Shown piece by piece: positions 1 through 12,197 of a stretch of DNA of 64,000 nucleotides. The position numbers were made by a program, and so were the translations under genes. Under the pieces are notes generated by a model. That model was not told where the DNA came from and made no database searches. It saw only the letters and a list, made by a program, of their open reading frames with translations. Position 1 is the first letter of the stretch. The number at the start of each line of letters is the position of its first letter. This DNA comes from Ziziphus jujuba (Eukaryota > Streptophyta > Magnoliopsida > Rosales > Rhamnaceae). The stretch spans positions 21,499,001-21,563,000 of the forward strand of contig NC_083386.1 in NCBI RefSeq assembly GCF_031755915.1, read 5' to 3'.

Positions 1-31
1 CAAGGGTTGGCGTTGGAAGCCACAAGAATAA

Positions 32-233
32 ATGCACACTCGAGGGATGTTGTGCATAAATTTGCCTTTGGAGAAGGCAAAGCTAGCTTGAGAATTGCTA
101 GCACATCACCATCGTGGAGATGGAAATTTGAGATGCACACTCGAGGGATGTTGTGCATAAATTTGCCTTTGGAGAAGGCAAAGCTAGCTTGAGAATTGCT
201 AGCACATCACCATCGTGGAGATGGAAATTTGAG
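32..233 (+). repeat. 101 bp tandem duplication inside the retrotransposon
   Basis: Two head-to-tail copies at 32-132 and 133-233. Both begin ATGCACACTCGAGG and end GGAAATTTGAG. The same pair is at 2766-2967 in the second unit, so the duplication predates the tandem arrangement. Confidence 0.9.
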
Positions 234-506
234 CGCGGGAACAAGAGCTAAGAAGGGAAACTTAGCTCGTCACGGCAACAGAGTGCCGAAAAAGCATGAA
301 GTGGAGTTCAAGAGAGAGGAGAACTACCACATGAAGAACTCTCGAGTTTGGGTACCGTTGGGATAGTTGACGTAGGGGCACCACCTGAGAGGAGACGGTG
401 TGCTCGATGAGAGGGTCAATGTCACCATCGGATTATCTGGTAGAGTTCGGTCCACGGGAGGACCTTGAAGGCAAGAGAGTGCCTTACTTTGGAGCTCGGG
501 AAGCTA

Positions 507-693
507 TTCGTCCAAGAGGGACAATAAGCGTTGGCTTGGGTGCCAACAAAGGAAGAGAACATCGTCCAAGAGAGGACATGAAGTTGGCTAGAGCGATGCC
601 AACAAGTGAAGAGAACATTTGTCCAAGGGGGACATGAGTCTGGCTTGGGTGCCAGCGAGATATACAAAAGGCAGAATTCGTCCGAGGGGGACA
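507..693 (+). repeat. Four spaced copies of a 17 bp motif in the internal region
   Basis: TTCGTCCAAGAGGGACA and close variants occur at 507-523, 561-577, 617-633 and 677-693, spaced 54-60 bp apart. The array is repeated at 3241-3427. It is a degenerate internal ladder upstream of the polypurine tract; function unknown. Confidence 0.75.
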
Positions 694-990
694 CCATCTG
701 CATATGGAGCTGAAAGTGCGGGGCGAAGCACTAATTTATGCACAAGGAGGTGCATGTTTCGAGGAAAGCTTGAGTTTGGGTGAACGCATGCAATAGGTCC
801 TTGGCCAAGTCCAAGAGTGGGCGCGCGAAGGTCGTCACAGAGGGTGATTCTACAGAGGTAGAGGGATGACGTATGCAGGATCTTGAGTTTGAGCCTAAAG
901 AGCTTATGTGGATGAAAGGTGTTGCGCGGAGTGCAGGAGTCTTGAAGATAGCAAGCGGGCACGTCGATGAGGGCATCAACGTAATGAAGT

Positions 991-999
991 GGGGGAGGA
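991..999 (+). other. Polypurine tract of the left unit
   Basis: GGGGGAGGA abuts the TG start of the LTR, the normal position of the plus-strand primer. The same tract is at 3725-3733 before LTR copy 2. Confidence 0.85.
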
Positions 1000-1966
1000 T
1001 GTAACGGTCCGCACCTTTAGAATGGCTTAGTGGCATTTTCGTAAATATTTGAAGGTCGGGATCTTCGATCCCGGGCCGTGGGAAGTTCTTAAGAATGTCA
1101 CTAGGATGGTGCATATTGAATGGCAAGCCAAGATGTGAAGGTTTGCTAGAGAAAACCCCATTATGATTCCTCGCACAAAGTGATATCTATGGCTGCCAGA
1201 ATGGAAATGGCTCAATAAGCTCTTTAGGGGGGGTGGTCCGTGTTGGCTCTCCACGGCCCCCGGCTCCGGCTTCTAGCTTGGGCTAAGCGAGCCTCCCATG
1301 GGCGACGGCAAGCCATGGGGCGGACATATAGTGCCACGAAGGTGGGCATATGTCTCCGAGGGACAGGGAGTCCCGAGGACAGTACCGGTAGGCGCTACGA
1401 GCTGGTATTGCGCGTCACTCCTGTGTCAGAGGCTAAGTGTAGCATTCGCTATGCCGTTTTCTATCGGCTATGCCAAGAACACACGTAGGCCTTTGTTACA
1501 AGGTTGTGGCAAATGTGCCAATGAGCGGGGGCTCGGGTTCTGCCTCGCTCAAGAGGGTCGGAAGCTAAATAGGCACGGACGGGGCGACACCGTGCCATCG
1601 GGTGACATTCACATGTGGGCTTCCAATCTTGTGTTGCTATCCTGAGGGCATGTTGGCACGATGCTGGTGTGCATGCTCTAGGGTCGGATGCTATTCGAGA
1701 TGTGCATGGACCAAGGCCCGAGTGAAGAGATGGGTTGCTGGCTAGATCTTGGCACAAGATTAAGTAACAAGCTACCGAGTGGGCGCAAGGCCATCGGGCT
1801 AGCTTGCTGAGCGACATGAGCCATGATGACTATGGGAACCTCATGAGTATACAATTGGTATCAGATGGGTCGATATATGAACTCGGATAGTGAAAAGGCT
1901 GGCCATGACTGGAGAGTCTTGGCGCCGCACGGTCTATTCCGCTGCATAAAATGTAGGACCGTGACA
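1000..1966 (+). repeat. LTR copy 1 (967 bp)
   Basis: Begins TGTAACGGTCC directly after a polypurine tract and ends GTGACA two bases before the primer binding site. It serves as 5' LTR of the complete unit and as 3' LTR of the truncated unit to its left. The only difference I noticed from copy 2 is G1210 versus A3944. Confidence 0.9.
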
Positions 1967-1968
1967 AG

Positions 1969-1980
1969 TGGTATCAGAGC
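1969..1980 (+). other. Primer binding site (initiator tRNA-Met)
   Basis: TGGTATCAGAGC lies two bases after the LTR end. It is the standard complement to the 3' end of plant initiator tRNA-Met used to prime minus-strand cDNA synthesis. It fixes the element as plus-strand oriented. Confidence 0.92.
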
Positions 1981-3724
1981 CCGGTTTGTCCTGCAATAGG
2001 CGAACCGAGGAACGGATGGTATTGGTTGGTGATGCTTGGATCCGTAGAACCCCGATGCTACTGTAAAGGGGGCGTTCTTGCATGGAGCGTGGTTAGTTGT
2101 GGCAGCATGCCCAACTTGAATATGATGTGGGGATGTTCACCAAACGAGTACCAGTGTGCGATACAAATATCTTTAACTGGATGCTCGAGCAGCGAGGCAA
2201 ATGCGAAGTTCATGAATGGGACAAGCATTTGGAATAAGTGACTGGTGCTCAGAAAGGAATTCATGCGTCGTTAAATGAGAGCACAAGCCGTAAGTAGTGC
2301 AGTTCTCTTGAATAATTGAGGGCTTGTTAGCCATGTGTTTCTTTTGGGGTATTGGTCTTAAGAATTACAGAAAATACCAAAAATAGATCCATTTTGACGA
2401 AGAGTCTTGACAGCCACAAAGAGTGGGGAAAAAAGAGCAAGCCAGTGCGGCTGGGTGGCAGAGGCCACGTTTGTCCAAGAGAAAAGACAACCTTGTCGAA
2501 GCGAATGAGAAGTCAAGACGAGTGGATGCGTGGAGCACTGTAAATTTGCCAGAGGGCAAAACTGGCTCAGAGGAGGAGCCGAGATACAAAAGTGAGCAAG
2601 ATCGAGGCAAAGAACTAAGGAAAGGACTTAGTTCAAGACGACACTAGGTGTCAACAGCCGAAATAAGGGGGTCGCAGAAGAGAGGACCTCCATTCAAGAT
2701 GTGGTAACTCGTCGGGAAGAGGATGCCACTTGCGCAAGGGTTGGCGTTGGAAGCCACAAGAATAAATGCACACTCGAGGGATGTTGTGCATAAATTTGCC
2801 TTTGGAGAAGGCAAAGCTAGCTTGAGAATTGCTAGCACATCACCATCGTGGAGATGGAAATTTGAGATGCACACTCGAGGGATGTTGTGCATAAATTTGC
2901 CTTTGGAGAAGGCAAAGCTAGCTTGAGAATTGCTAGCACATCACCATCGTGGAGATGGAAATTTGAGCGCGGGAACAAGAGCTAAGAAGGGAAACTTAGC
3001 TCGTCACGGCAACAGAGTGCCGAAAAAGCATGAAGTGGAGTTCAAGAGAGAGGAGAACTACCACATGAAGAACTCTCGAGTTTGGGTACCGTTGGGATAG
3101 TTGACGTAGGGGCACCACCTGAGAGGAGACGGTGTGCTCGATGAGAGGGTCAATGTCACCATCGGATTATCTGGTAGAGTTCGGTCCACGGGAGGACCTT
3201 GAAGGCAAGAGAGTGCCTTACTTTGGAGCTCGGGAAGCTATTCGTCCAAGAGGGACAATAAGCGTTGGCTTGGGTGCCAACAAAGGAAGAGAACATCGTC
3301 CAAGAGAGGACATGAAGTTGGCTAGAGCGATGCCAACAAGTGAAGAGAACATTTGTCCAAGGGGGACATGAGTCTGGCTTGGGTGCCAGCGAGATATACA
3401 AAAGGCAGAATTCGTCCGAGGGGGACACCATCTGCATATGGAGCTGAAAGTGCGGGGCGAAGCACTAATTTATGCACAAGGAGGTGCATGTTTCGAGGAA
3501 AGCTTGAGTTTGGGTGAACGCATGCAATAGGTCCTTGGCCAAGTCCAAGAGTGGGCGCGCGAAGGTCGTCACAGAGGGTGATTCTACAGAGGTAGAGGGA
3601 TGACGTATGCAGGATCTTGAGTTTGAGCCTAAAGAGCTTATGTGGATGAAAGGTGTTGCGCGGAGTGCAGGAGTCTTGAAGATAGCAAGCGGGCACGTCG
3701 ATGAGGGCATCAACGTAATGAAGT

Positions 3725-3733
3725 GGGGGAGGA
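3725..3733 (+). other. Polypurine tract of the complete unit
   Basis: GGGGGAGGA directly before LTR copy 2, identical to 991-999. Confidence 0.85.
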
Positions 3734-4700
3734 TGTAACGGTCCGCACCTTTAGAATGGCTTAGTGGCATTTTCGTAAATATTTGAAGGTCGGGATCTTC
3801 GATCCCGGGCCGTGGGAAGTTCTTAAGAATGTCACTAGGATGGTGCATATTGAATGGCAAGCCAAGATGTGAAGGTTTGCTAGAGAAAACCCCATTATGA
3901 TTCCTCGCACAAAGTGATATCTATGGCTGCCAGAATGGAAATGACTCAATAAGCTCTTTAGGGGGGGTGGTCCGTGTTGGCTCTCCACGGCCCCCGGCTC
4001 CGGCTTCTAGCTTGGGCTAAGCGAGCCTCCCATGGGCGACGGCAAGCCATGGGGCGGACATATAGTGCCACGAAGGTGGGCATATGTCTCCGAGGGACAG
4101 GGAGTCCCGAGGACAGTACCGGTAGGCGCTACGAGCTGGTATTGCGCGTCACTCCTGTGTCAGAGGCTAAGTGTAGCATTCGCTATGCCGTTTTCTATCG
4201 GCTATGCCAAGAACACACGTAGGCCTTTGTTACAAGGTTGTGGCAAATGTGCCAATGAGCGGGGGCTCGGGTTCTGCCTCGCTCAAGAGGGTCGGAAGCT
4301 AAATAGGCACGGACGGGGCGACACCGTGCCATCGGGTGACATTCACATGTGGGCTTCCAATCTTGTGTTGCTATCCTGAGGGCATGTTGGCACGATGCTG
4401 GTGTGCATGCTCTAGGGTCGGATGCTATTCGAGATGTGCATGGACCAAGGCCCGAGTGAAGAGATGGGTTGCTGGCTAGATCTTGGCACAAGATTAAGTA
4501 ACAAGCTACCGAGTGGGCGCAAGGCCATCGGGCTAGCTTGCTGAGCGACATGAGCCATGATGACTATGGGAACCTCATGAGTATACAATTGGTATCAGAT
4601 GGGTCGATATATGAACTCGGATAGTGAAAAGGCTGGCCATGACTGGAGAGTCTTGGCGCCGCACGGTCTATTCCGCTGCATAAAATGTAGGACCGTGACA
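3734..4700 (+). repeat. LTR copy 2 (967 bp), right end of the element
   Basis: Same boundaries as copy 1. The following base opens LINE coding sequence, so 4700/4701 is an insertion junction. The expected 5 bp target duplication would be CATGG at 4701-4705; its left partner is outside the window. Confidence 0.9.
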
Positions 4701-6325
4701 CATGGATCTGCTGGCCAGCACTTACTCAACCTAAAGCCTTGAGAGGTTTGGGATTTCGATCTTTCGAGGAGTTTAATCGGGCTCTTTTAGCTAAACAATG
4801 TTGGAGGCTTATTCTTTATCCTCATTCGCTGGTTGCTCGAGTTTTAAAAGCAAAATATTTCTCTACGGTATCTTTCTGGGAAGCAATTATTGGAAGAAAT
4901 CCATCTCATGCTTGGCGAAGTTTACTATGAGGACGACAAGTGCTAGAGAGTGGTGGGATATGGGGCGTTGGTGACGAAACTTCTATACGTATATATAAAG
5001 ATCATTGGTTGCCTCGTTCTGGAAGCTCACATGTCTTATCACCACGGTGTCTGGATTCTAATTCCAGTGTTGCATGCTTAATCACATCTTCTAGAACGTG
5101 GAACATGGACCTTATTGATTTAATATTCTTTGATGAGGAAGCTGCTATTATCCAGAGTATACCAATTGGTGGGGTGGGCTGCTCCGAACGTTTTGCATGG
5201 AGATACAGTGATAACGGTGTGTATACCGTTAAAAGAGGGTATTGGGAAGCAAGAAAACTTGGAATTGGCAGTAAGCTAAGTGGTCCGAGCAATGGACATG
5301 TTTTGTTTTGGTGGCGCGCTCTTTGGAGGCTTCAAGTGCCCAGTCAAGTTAAGATGATGCTCAGGCGATCTTGTCATAAGACAATTCCATGTTTCAATTC
5401 TTTAGCCTCTAGACATGTTGCTGATTATAGTACCTGTTTTATCTTTGAATCTGCTGCAGAAACCACGTTGAATGCATTATGGGGTTGTTCGAGAGTGGTT
5501 GATATATGGAAGAGATATGATTTATATGCACAGTTAAAAGGGAGACTCTATGATTCTTTTGCTGGTTTATGTTACTCTGCCTTTGATCTTCTGTCTAATT
5601 GCCAATGTGAGAGTTTTGCATGGACTTGTTGGTGTTTATGGAATAATAGGAATGCTTTCTTGCATGGAAATTGCGTTAAATCAAATTCTTCCATTTTGGA
5701 TACAGTAGCTCGCTTAAACTTTGAATATAAGGAAGCACTGGGAAGTTCTACAGTTAGTAGATGTGCAAGAGAAAGTCTTCATTGGTCGCCTCCACATGGG
5801 GATGTTTTGAAAATAAATGTAGATGCTTCCATCAAAGCATGTAATCAGAAGTTGGGAATCAGAGTTGTTGTTAGAAATGCTGCTGGTGAACTGATGGGGG
5901 CTTTAGCTAAACCCTTTCACAGGTTCATGGCCAGTCCTTTATGCAGAGCTTTTGGCAATTCATGAAGCATTAATTTTCTACTTGGAAGCAGGTTTTACCT
6001 ATGGGGAAATTGTTAGTGATTGTCTCCGGACTATCTGTTTAGTGAATGAGAGAAGTATTGGCCAACAGTTGGGTCCTTTCTATTTCTTAGTTGAAAATAT
6101 AAAAGCACTGCTGTCCAGTGATGGTTCTCTGGTCTGTTCTTTTAACCCAAGATAAACTAATACTATAGCTAATTCTATTGCGAATTATGCTAATGGGTTA
6201 AATGTTTTAGAAACCTGGCTTGAAGTAGGCCCACGGTGGCTTAATAGTGCTCTTCGGGTTCATTATTGTACTTTACTTTCTAATTAATGAAACTACTTCC
6301 TATTATTAAAAAATATATATATATA
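4701..6325 (+). pseudogene. L1-type LINE, 3' part of the reverse transcriptase ORF, dead
   Basis: Reading frame resumes immediately after the LTR element (TWICWPALTQPKALRGLGF), the usual plant L1 sequence after the RT fingers and palm. Next come FNRALLAKQCWRL, a zf-RVT-like region (FAWRYSDNGVYTVKRGYW; WWRALWRLQVPSQVK) and an RNase H-like tail (LKINVDAS, then AIHEAL). The frame is broken by TGA at 4928-4930 where a Trp is expected, by a +1 shift near 5940, and by TAA at about 6152; the coding tail ends at 6287. An A-rich, (TA)-rich tail follows. Earlier RT sequence is absent because the LTR element inserted here or the LINE is 5' truncated. It encodes no working protein. Confidence 0.88.
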
Positions 6326-6644
6326 ATTGACTAAATATTTATTATTTTTATAATATAATAGAAAATTTTAAAACTAATATTTTAAAAACTAAAAATAGAA
6401 AATATGACCAAACAAAATTAATATTCCGGCTGTGATTTATTGTTGGCCTTGGTTTTTGGGGGGTGGTTAAGCTAGGTTCTAGTTATGTAATCGTATTGGA
6501 AATGTAGTTATGTTTGTAATCTTATTCGGTTAGACTTTGTAAAGAATAAAAGAAAGGTCATAATAGCTCTTTTGACCACTGCAATTTTTGGACTACTTGT
6601 CACCTACTCGTCTCCTCGGTTTATTTATTTATTATTCTTTTATA

Positions 6645-6656
6645 ACACTACAAGAA
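6645..6656 (+). repeat. CACTA-type transposon terminus
   Basis: CACTACAAGAAA matches the terminal sequence of plant CACTA (En/Spm) elements. I found no inverted partner downstream, so this may be a solo remnant or chance. Confidence 0.4.
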
Positions 6657-7159
6657 ACAAGAGTAGTTGACAATGGACATTTCACTCCCCTTTGAAAATC
6701 TTCCATTGCCAAATGCGTGGGCTATGCTAAAAGCCCATTTTACTTTATTTACGGGGCCGTGGCCCAATTTCTTGGCAAGCTTGGCAACGGATAAGAGAGT
6801 TTATTTTGAATTCAAAGCTCCGAAGCTCTTCTTCCTCTAAAGCTCGCATGAAGCTTTTCTCGCCCACTTGTCTGTAAGTTAAAGAATTAGTTTGCGATCA
6901 ACAATAAGTCTGGCTAGGTTCTGAATAAAACCACTATATGTATAAATGGAAATTAAAATTTTCGTGCACTACTGGGTATATATGCAACACCGGCATTACG
7001 TGCTAAGGAACAACTTTTTTCTGGAACATGGATGGCGGGTAGGAGTTGAGGCTGTGCACTATTTGGATATTTCTGTGGATTTAATATTTCATCATGTATT
7101 ATCTTAATTCAAATCCTAAACACCAATCTTAGAACTATTTGCTAATTTCAATGCTTTCT

Positions 7160-8572
7160 GTTTGTTAGTTCAAAGGAAAATATCAACAACTCTTGAACAA
7201 AGCAAGTATCATTTTTATGACCAAACTTTAGAAAGAGTTAGATTAAATAAAGCAGAGCTGATGAAAATAGAAGTAGAAACTTTGGAAAACAAAAATTCCT
7301 TTTGGAAATTAAGCATGAGATATGATTCTATATCATATCCAGAGCATGTAAGATAAAGGGCAGGGTTTTATTTGTTTCCTCTTCCTTTGTCTATAAATTA
7401 AGCTTTTTGGATTCAATATTTCCTTTTTGCTGTCTATCTTCCAGAATAGGAAAATTATCATGAAAGTATACTTTGCATTCCAATTGAAACTCATTTTGGT
7501 CTTTTATATTCATTTGCCTGTGGTTTACAAATGCTACATTAGATTATATACTTGGTTGTATTGTTTATTTCTACGGCTTGTAAATACCCGTTATAAGCAG
7601 CAGAGGTTAATCAGAATAGGTATTTCCATCCATTCTGTAGTTTCTGGGCTTCTTCACAGTATAATGGTGACATATAAATTCTGATTTTCATTACATGTGC
7701 AAGATCTGCCAGCCTTGGTTGCAACCATAGATGCTGATTTTTCTAAAGTGGATTCTATGTTTTGTCGTCTGCCACATGGAAACACTCAGGTTCTTTTAAA
7801 TTTCCATTGTAATTCTTAATTTCTCAACAAACAAAACCAGCTCCTAGTTCGGTTCCTAGATCTGTTTGGGTTTTTACTTACAGGAATTATCAAAGGCCTT
7901 ACGAAAGTTTAAAGGTTGTTGATCTCTCTGCGGTATGCTTTGGCTTATTACTACTTTGTGCTGCAAATGTTTTCTGTTTCTTTTTCTTAGCTTTTAAAAA
8001 AATCAAATGGCAAAAAATTGTTTATGCACATTAATTGGAACTCGAATTTTACGGTTTATAAATTGTATGTGGTGTGTCTGCTGGACTTTCGGGCTTTCGT
8101 CAACAAGATATATCTGAGCATGAAATGCGTTATGGTCAAGCCTACACAGTACCAAATTTGCAGGTAAAGTATTATTTCCCTTTTTTCTGTGTGGCCGTCT
8201 GTCACTACTTTTTTTACCCTTTCAATGACTACTATTTTTTTTTTTTTAATGTATATGCTACTTTTTGGAGAAATATTTAGAATTATATTAGGCAATAACT
8301 GATGAATGAATGTTATAAGAGCATCTTTTTTCTTTCCAAAACTGAGGTTTCTTGTTCTCTGATGACTGGATTGGTGCAACTCTGTCTCGTTCTCTCTTTC
8401 TTTCATTTTCATTTACCCATTTGCACACACAATGACATGTGCTTGCATAGCTACATGCATGCACATGTGGGCGTTTGATGACAGTAACTTGCATATCTTA
8501 TTTTTGTTATTCACAAATGGGCTGAAATTATATGGCAGGCACGTCTAAGTGTTGATTTCTTGAAGGATAAAG
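7160..8572 (+). pseudogene. Exon-like fragments of an unrecognised gene
   Basis: Several short stretches look like plant exons bordered by splice-like signals. About 7165-7347 encodes TLERVRLNKAELMKIEVE and ends at GTAAGA. About 7702-7789 encodes ADFSKVDSMFCRLPHGNTQ. 7884-7933 follows TTACAG. About 8068-8163 encodes HEMRYGQAYTVPNLQ and ends at GTAAAG. 8540-8572 follows GGCAG and encodes ARLSVDFLKDKE. No start codon, consistent phase or terminal exon could be assembled, and 7884-7933 has a stop in the frame that would continue its neighbour. I do not recognise the family. It may be a gene relic or gene pieces captured by the adjacent CACTA-like element. Confidence 0.4.
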
Positions 8573-9055
8573 AGGTGATAGGGACTTTGCTGAACATATT
8601 GTTATCTACTTTGTGCTTTCCTTCTTTCCTACTTATAAGTTTGCTACTTGTTTGTGGAGGCAACTTTATAACTATTTGGTAAGAATTTAAAAGCTGACGC
8701 AATTCTCCTTTTAGTTTCACATTAAAATGGTTATTCTTTTACTGTATTAAGGAATCTACTACTAAATTATTTTAACTGGCACTTTGTATGTTTGGCATTT
8801 GCTGTTGATTGTTACTGTTCATAGGTTACTTGCAATAATGCAAATGATTTTTTTTATTTGCAGACAAAGGCAAGTGTTGCCAGTTCTTTTGGAACATATA
8901 TATATATATATAATTTTTTTTACCCCAAATGCTTAATTAATGTGTAGGTGTGCCATTCTAAGTCATGAGAATGTTGAAATTGAAAACAGATTTGAATTCA
9001 GCTGAGTTTCTAGAAAATATGAGAAAAAAAGGTGGATAGAAAAGGTTCGAAACTC

Positions 9056-9160
9056 ACTGCTCTAGGCGCCTCCTTTAAGACAAGTTTCCCCTTGTGTTGT
9101 TCTATTGGCTAGGGTGCAGGCTACAACTGCTTCATTTTAGAACTGAAATTCCTTGAGCCA
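9056..9160 (-). pseudogene. eIF2alpha exon 6 remnant
   Basis: About 105 bp align with exon 6 of the intact gene (12580-12678), including the reverse complement of the HKGKL- and KEAP-coding parts and the flanking GTGAGT donor region. Single-base indels break the frame, and no other coding exon survives nearby. It is left over from the segmental duplication. Confidence 0.82.
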
Positions 9161-9402
9161 TGATGCAGTCCAGCTAACTGGTAAATTGAGCACATGACAA
9201 AACTGTATATCTTTATGGTAATTCCAACTTCCCCAAATGTCATCCTCCTCTTTAAACCAGCATATACCTTCTTCCAACTTATTAACATTACACATCTAGG
9301 ACTCACATACCAATTCTCTATAGTTTGTTTGTTTCTTTCCAAAACTTAAATTCAAAGTTCTTGCCCAACAAACAAAATAAAAAAAAATACTTCGAAGAGA
9401 AT

Positions 9403-9475
9403 CGCCCACCGTGGGGCTCGAACCCACGACCACAAGGTTAAGAGCCTTGCGCTCTACCGACTGAGCTAGACGGGC
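9403..9475 (-). tRNA. tRNA-Lys (anticodon CTT)
   Basis: Read on the minus strand, a 73 nt cloverleaf starts GCCCGTCTAGCTCAG and has the anticodon loop CTCTTAA flanked by the CAAGG/CCTTG stem. It has the B box GGTTCGAGCCC and closes the acceptor stem with GGTGGGC plus discriminator G. No intron; CCA is not encoded, as usual in eukaryotic nuclei. A T-run downstream (9379-9388 on the complement) serves as Pol III terminator. Upstream are CAA and an AT-rich TATA-like stretch typical of plant tRNA genes. It is predicted to be functional. Confidence 0.96.
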
Positions 9476-12197
9476 AACTTGTTTGTGGTTTATTACAAAA
9501 TATAATAACATAAGTTTTGGTGGCCTGCATGCTCTTCAGCGGTGAGGAATGGAAGTGAACATGTTTCTAGAAAGTGTTAAGTTCGGGCTTGGCAAGCTCG
9601 GACTGGAAAAAGAATTTCATAGGCTGTCGAATAGGATCAATGTTCTAAATCTTAAATCTTGAAGGTGGTGTCCGAATTTAAAGCTTGTGCTCAAATATAG
9701 GGGTGTAAAATTTAATTAAAAAATACATATATTTTTTAGTTAAATTATCTTTAATATTTAGTAATAATTAAAAAAACGAAGAAAATTCCTTTTATACTTC
9801 TTATGAAAAGTTATTAATACAAATCATCATTTTTACCCCTTTAAAGTCTTGAAAAATTATCATTTACCATCTTTGGAATTCATTTTTGAGTGAAATTTAT
9901 CAATGAAAACTCTATTTTACTCTTTAATTTGAAATAAATATCAAGATTTTATTTTATGATTTTTTTCTATATAATGATATATTAAAAATTGTAATTTATT
10001 ATCATTTTTAATATATTGTTTATTATTATACAGATGAAATTTATAGTAAATGAAATTTTTTGATATAAACTATTGTAAAGAAAACGAGAATAATAATGTA
10101 ATATTTATATGGATACCTAAAGGTAAAACAAACTTTTTATAAGCCAATTTTACAAAAATCAACTCCTTTCTCAAAACTCGAGATTCTAGATGGAAATTTT
10201 CCTTTATTTATGATATTTATAAATAAAAAAAATGACAAATAATAACAAATACAACTTTGACATGTAATAAATTTTTTATAATACATTAAATTAAAATAAA
10301 AAATAAAACACTCTTAAATTATACTGGACTATACAATTGTGCTATTTTTGGGATTACACTAAAGTCCTAAAGTCAAATCTAACCCAAATAGAATTGGGCA
10401 TGCTCCGGCCATTATTTCAAGCATTGAATAAATTTGGGCCGGATTTTATTAGGTTTTGAGCTTATGGATTTTTTACATCCAAAACAAACTCGTTGAGAAA
10501 AGAAAGAAAAAAATTTCCATTACCGTGATTCATACTTGTTCTTATAATTACTTGTATTTTTTTAAGAAAATTTTTGTGTAATACAATTACTTGTAGTTTG
10601 ATTTGCTCGTATATCATAATAAATAAAAATTCAGAGACACACTTTAATTTTATTTTTTTCCCGGTTAACATATAATTTAGTTGTCATTTATAATTACAGT
10701 CATTCACTGTGCGTATGCTCCGCTTCCACTTTTCATAACAAATAATAATTTTTTTTATCAAAATAAATAAATAAATAAATAATAATCTCAATTTCATATA
10801 TAAGAAATTTAAAGTAAATTAATTTAAGAACTTTTTGGAGTGATGAGACACGGCACAAAAGAAGTGATTTTATAAGAGAGAGTTAATTTGGTAGAGAGAC
10901 AGAAAATGAAAAGACAAAATTACCTCTCTTTCAGATGTTCAGACACCACATGCTCAGATTTTACCGCTAAAATTAACGATTATTACGTTTTGGGACGCTT
11001 AAAGAATAAATAACATCTTGTAAAATTTTTAAAACTTTTCCAATAATATTTTTTATTTTTATTTTATTAATGAATATTTATTGTTATGTTTATTTTTTTT
11101 TTTGATTTTTTGATAATAAATAATAATTAAAATATATTGATATAATATAATAGTTTTAAAATTTAATAAGTATTAAATAATATTAATATAATATTAGATA
11201 TAAAAAGTGAATTTGGCTTTTCAATTTAGAAAATCAAACCAACTCTTATTTTTTAAAAAGTTAAAATACAAAATGAATTAAAACTTATTTTTAGAAATTA
11301 ACTTTTTAAAATAAATAATTTATAATGGATAAAGAACCTCTTGAAATGCTCTAAATCAATATTTGCTCACTATAAAAGTCACTCTTGCGGAGAAAGGGGA
11401 AAAAAAAAATGGAGGCAACTTATCACCAACGCAAAGCTTAAAGGCATAGGTGTTAAACAAGCCATCAGAATATTATACATTTTTTTTTTTTCGGATAAAA
11501 GAACATTATACAAATATATCAAATAAAACGATAAGACCCATTTTAAGAATAGACAATAGGCTCTTCCAACAATATATTTAAAAAGAAAAAAAAGAAAAAA
11601 GGGACGATAGGTAAATATTGACACATATACAATATATATATATATATATATTTAAAGCAAAAAATAAATAAATAAAGTGAATTTTTTTTAACGTATTTAT
11701 AACCCTCAGTCAATTGGTTTCTAATATTGTTCTGTTTGTCATATTTTCAAAACCTCTCACAAAGCAAACATGCTCACTGAAAAGCTACAACGAACTATGA
11801 ATAATTTCCAATTGACAAAAATCAAAATCCCACCTACCCAAATACATTTAAGAGAAACGAGTCATTTAAGGCAATTAAGCTTTCATCAAATTATAATACC
11901 ATTGAGTTCTCTTAGTTTGCAACTCCTAGACAATTGGTATAAACTACAAGTCACAAATGAAAATAAAAATTCATAAATTATAATTTAAATAAAAATTAAA
12001 AAAATGGTATAAGCAGCCGCTCTCACAAAAGCAGAGCACATAAATGGAGTTATGCCATGCACCCTCAAAAACCGCTAAAATTATATTTGCAAAAAATTTC
12101 CTCAGCTACGTAGTACCGTGTGTTTGGTTTTATATAATGGTTGAAAAATCAAACAAAAATTGTTCCACAAACAATTATCCAAATCTCTGCCACATTT

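Larger units (their letters stand above)
1..4700 (+). mobile_element. Tandem non-autonomous LTR retrotransposon (internal-LTR-internal-LTR)
   Basis: Bases 1-1966 recur at 2735-4700 with a constant offset of 2734. The order is: end of an internal region (1-999), LTR (1000-1966), full internal region (1967-3733), LTR (3734-4700). LTRs start TGTAACGGTCC and end GGACCGTGACA, an imperfect inverted terminal pair. A tRNA-Met type primer site follows the first LTR and a polypurine tract precedes each LTR. The 1767 bp internal region has no gag, protease, RT or integrase reading frame, only short unrelated ORFs, so the element depends on an autonomous partner; its signals fit a Gypsy-type LARD, but that class is inferred. 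Two LTR-internal units sharing an LTR point to unequal recombination. Base composition is clearly GC-richer than the rest of the window. The left end lies outside the window. Confidence 0.9.
8965..10860 (-). repeat. Relic copy of the eIF2alpha/tRNA-Lys tandem duplication
   Basis: Several blocks align in the same order and orientation with 12485-16045. 8965-9030 matches eIF2alpha intron 6 near 12490-12545, and 9056-9160 matches exon 6. A block around 9215-9315 matches part of intron 1 near 14140-14520. The tRNA at 9403-9475 matches 15480-15551, and 10440-10860 matches 15680-16045. Other exons are missing here. It is old, because many indels separate the copies. Confidence 0.8.

Noticed and set aside
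398..1817. Several ORFs of 60-131 codons on both strands in the LTR element
   Set aside because: They overlap each other, repeat identically in the second unit, resemble no gag or pol domain, and some cross the LTR boundary.
9296..9511. Minus-strand ORF containing [19 protein letters not shown]
   Set aside because: This is the translation of the tRNA-Lys gene, not a protein.
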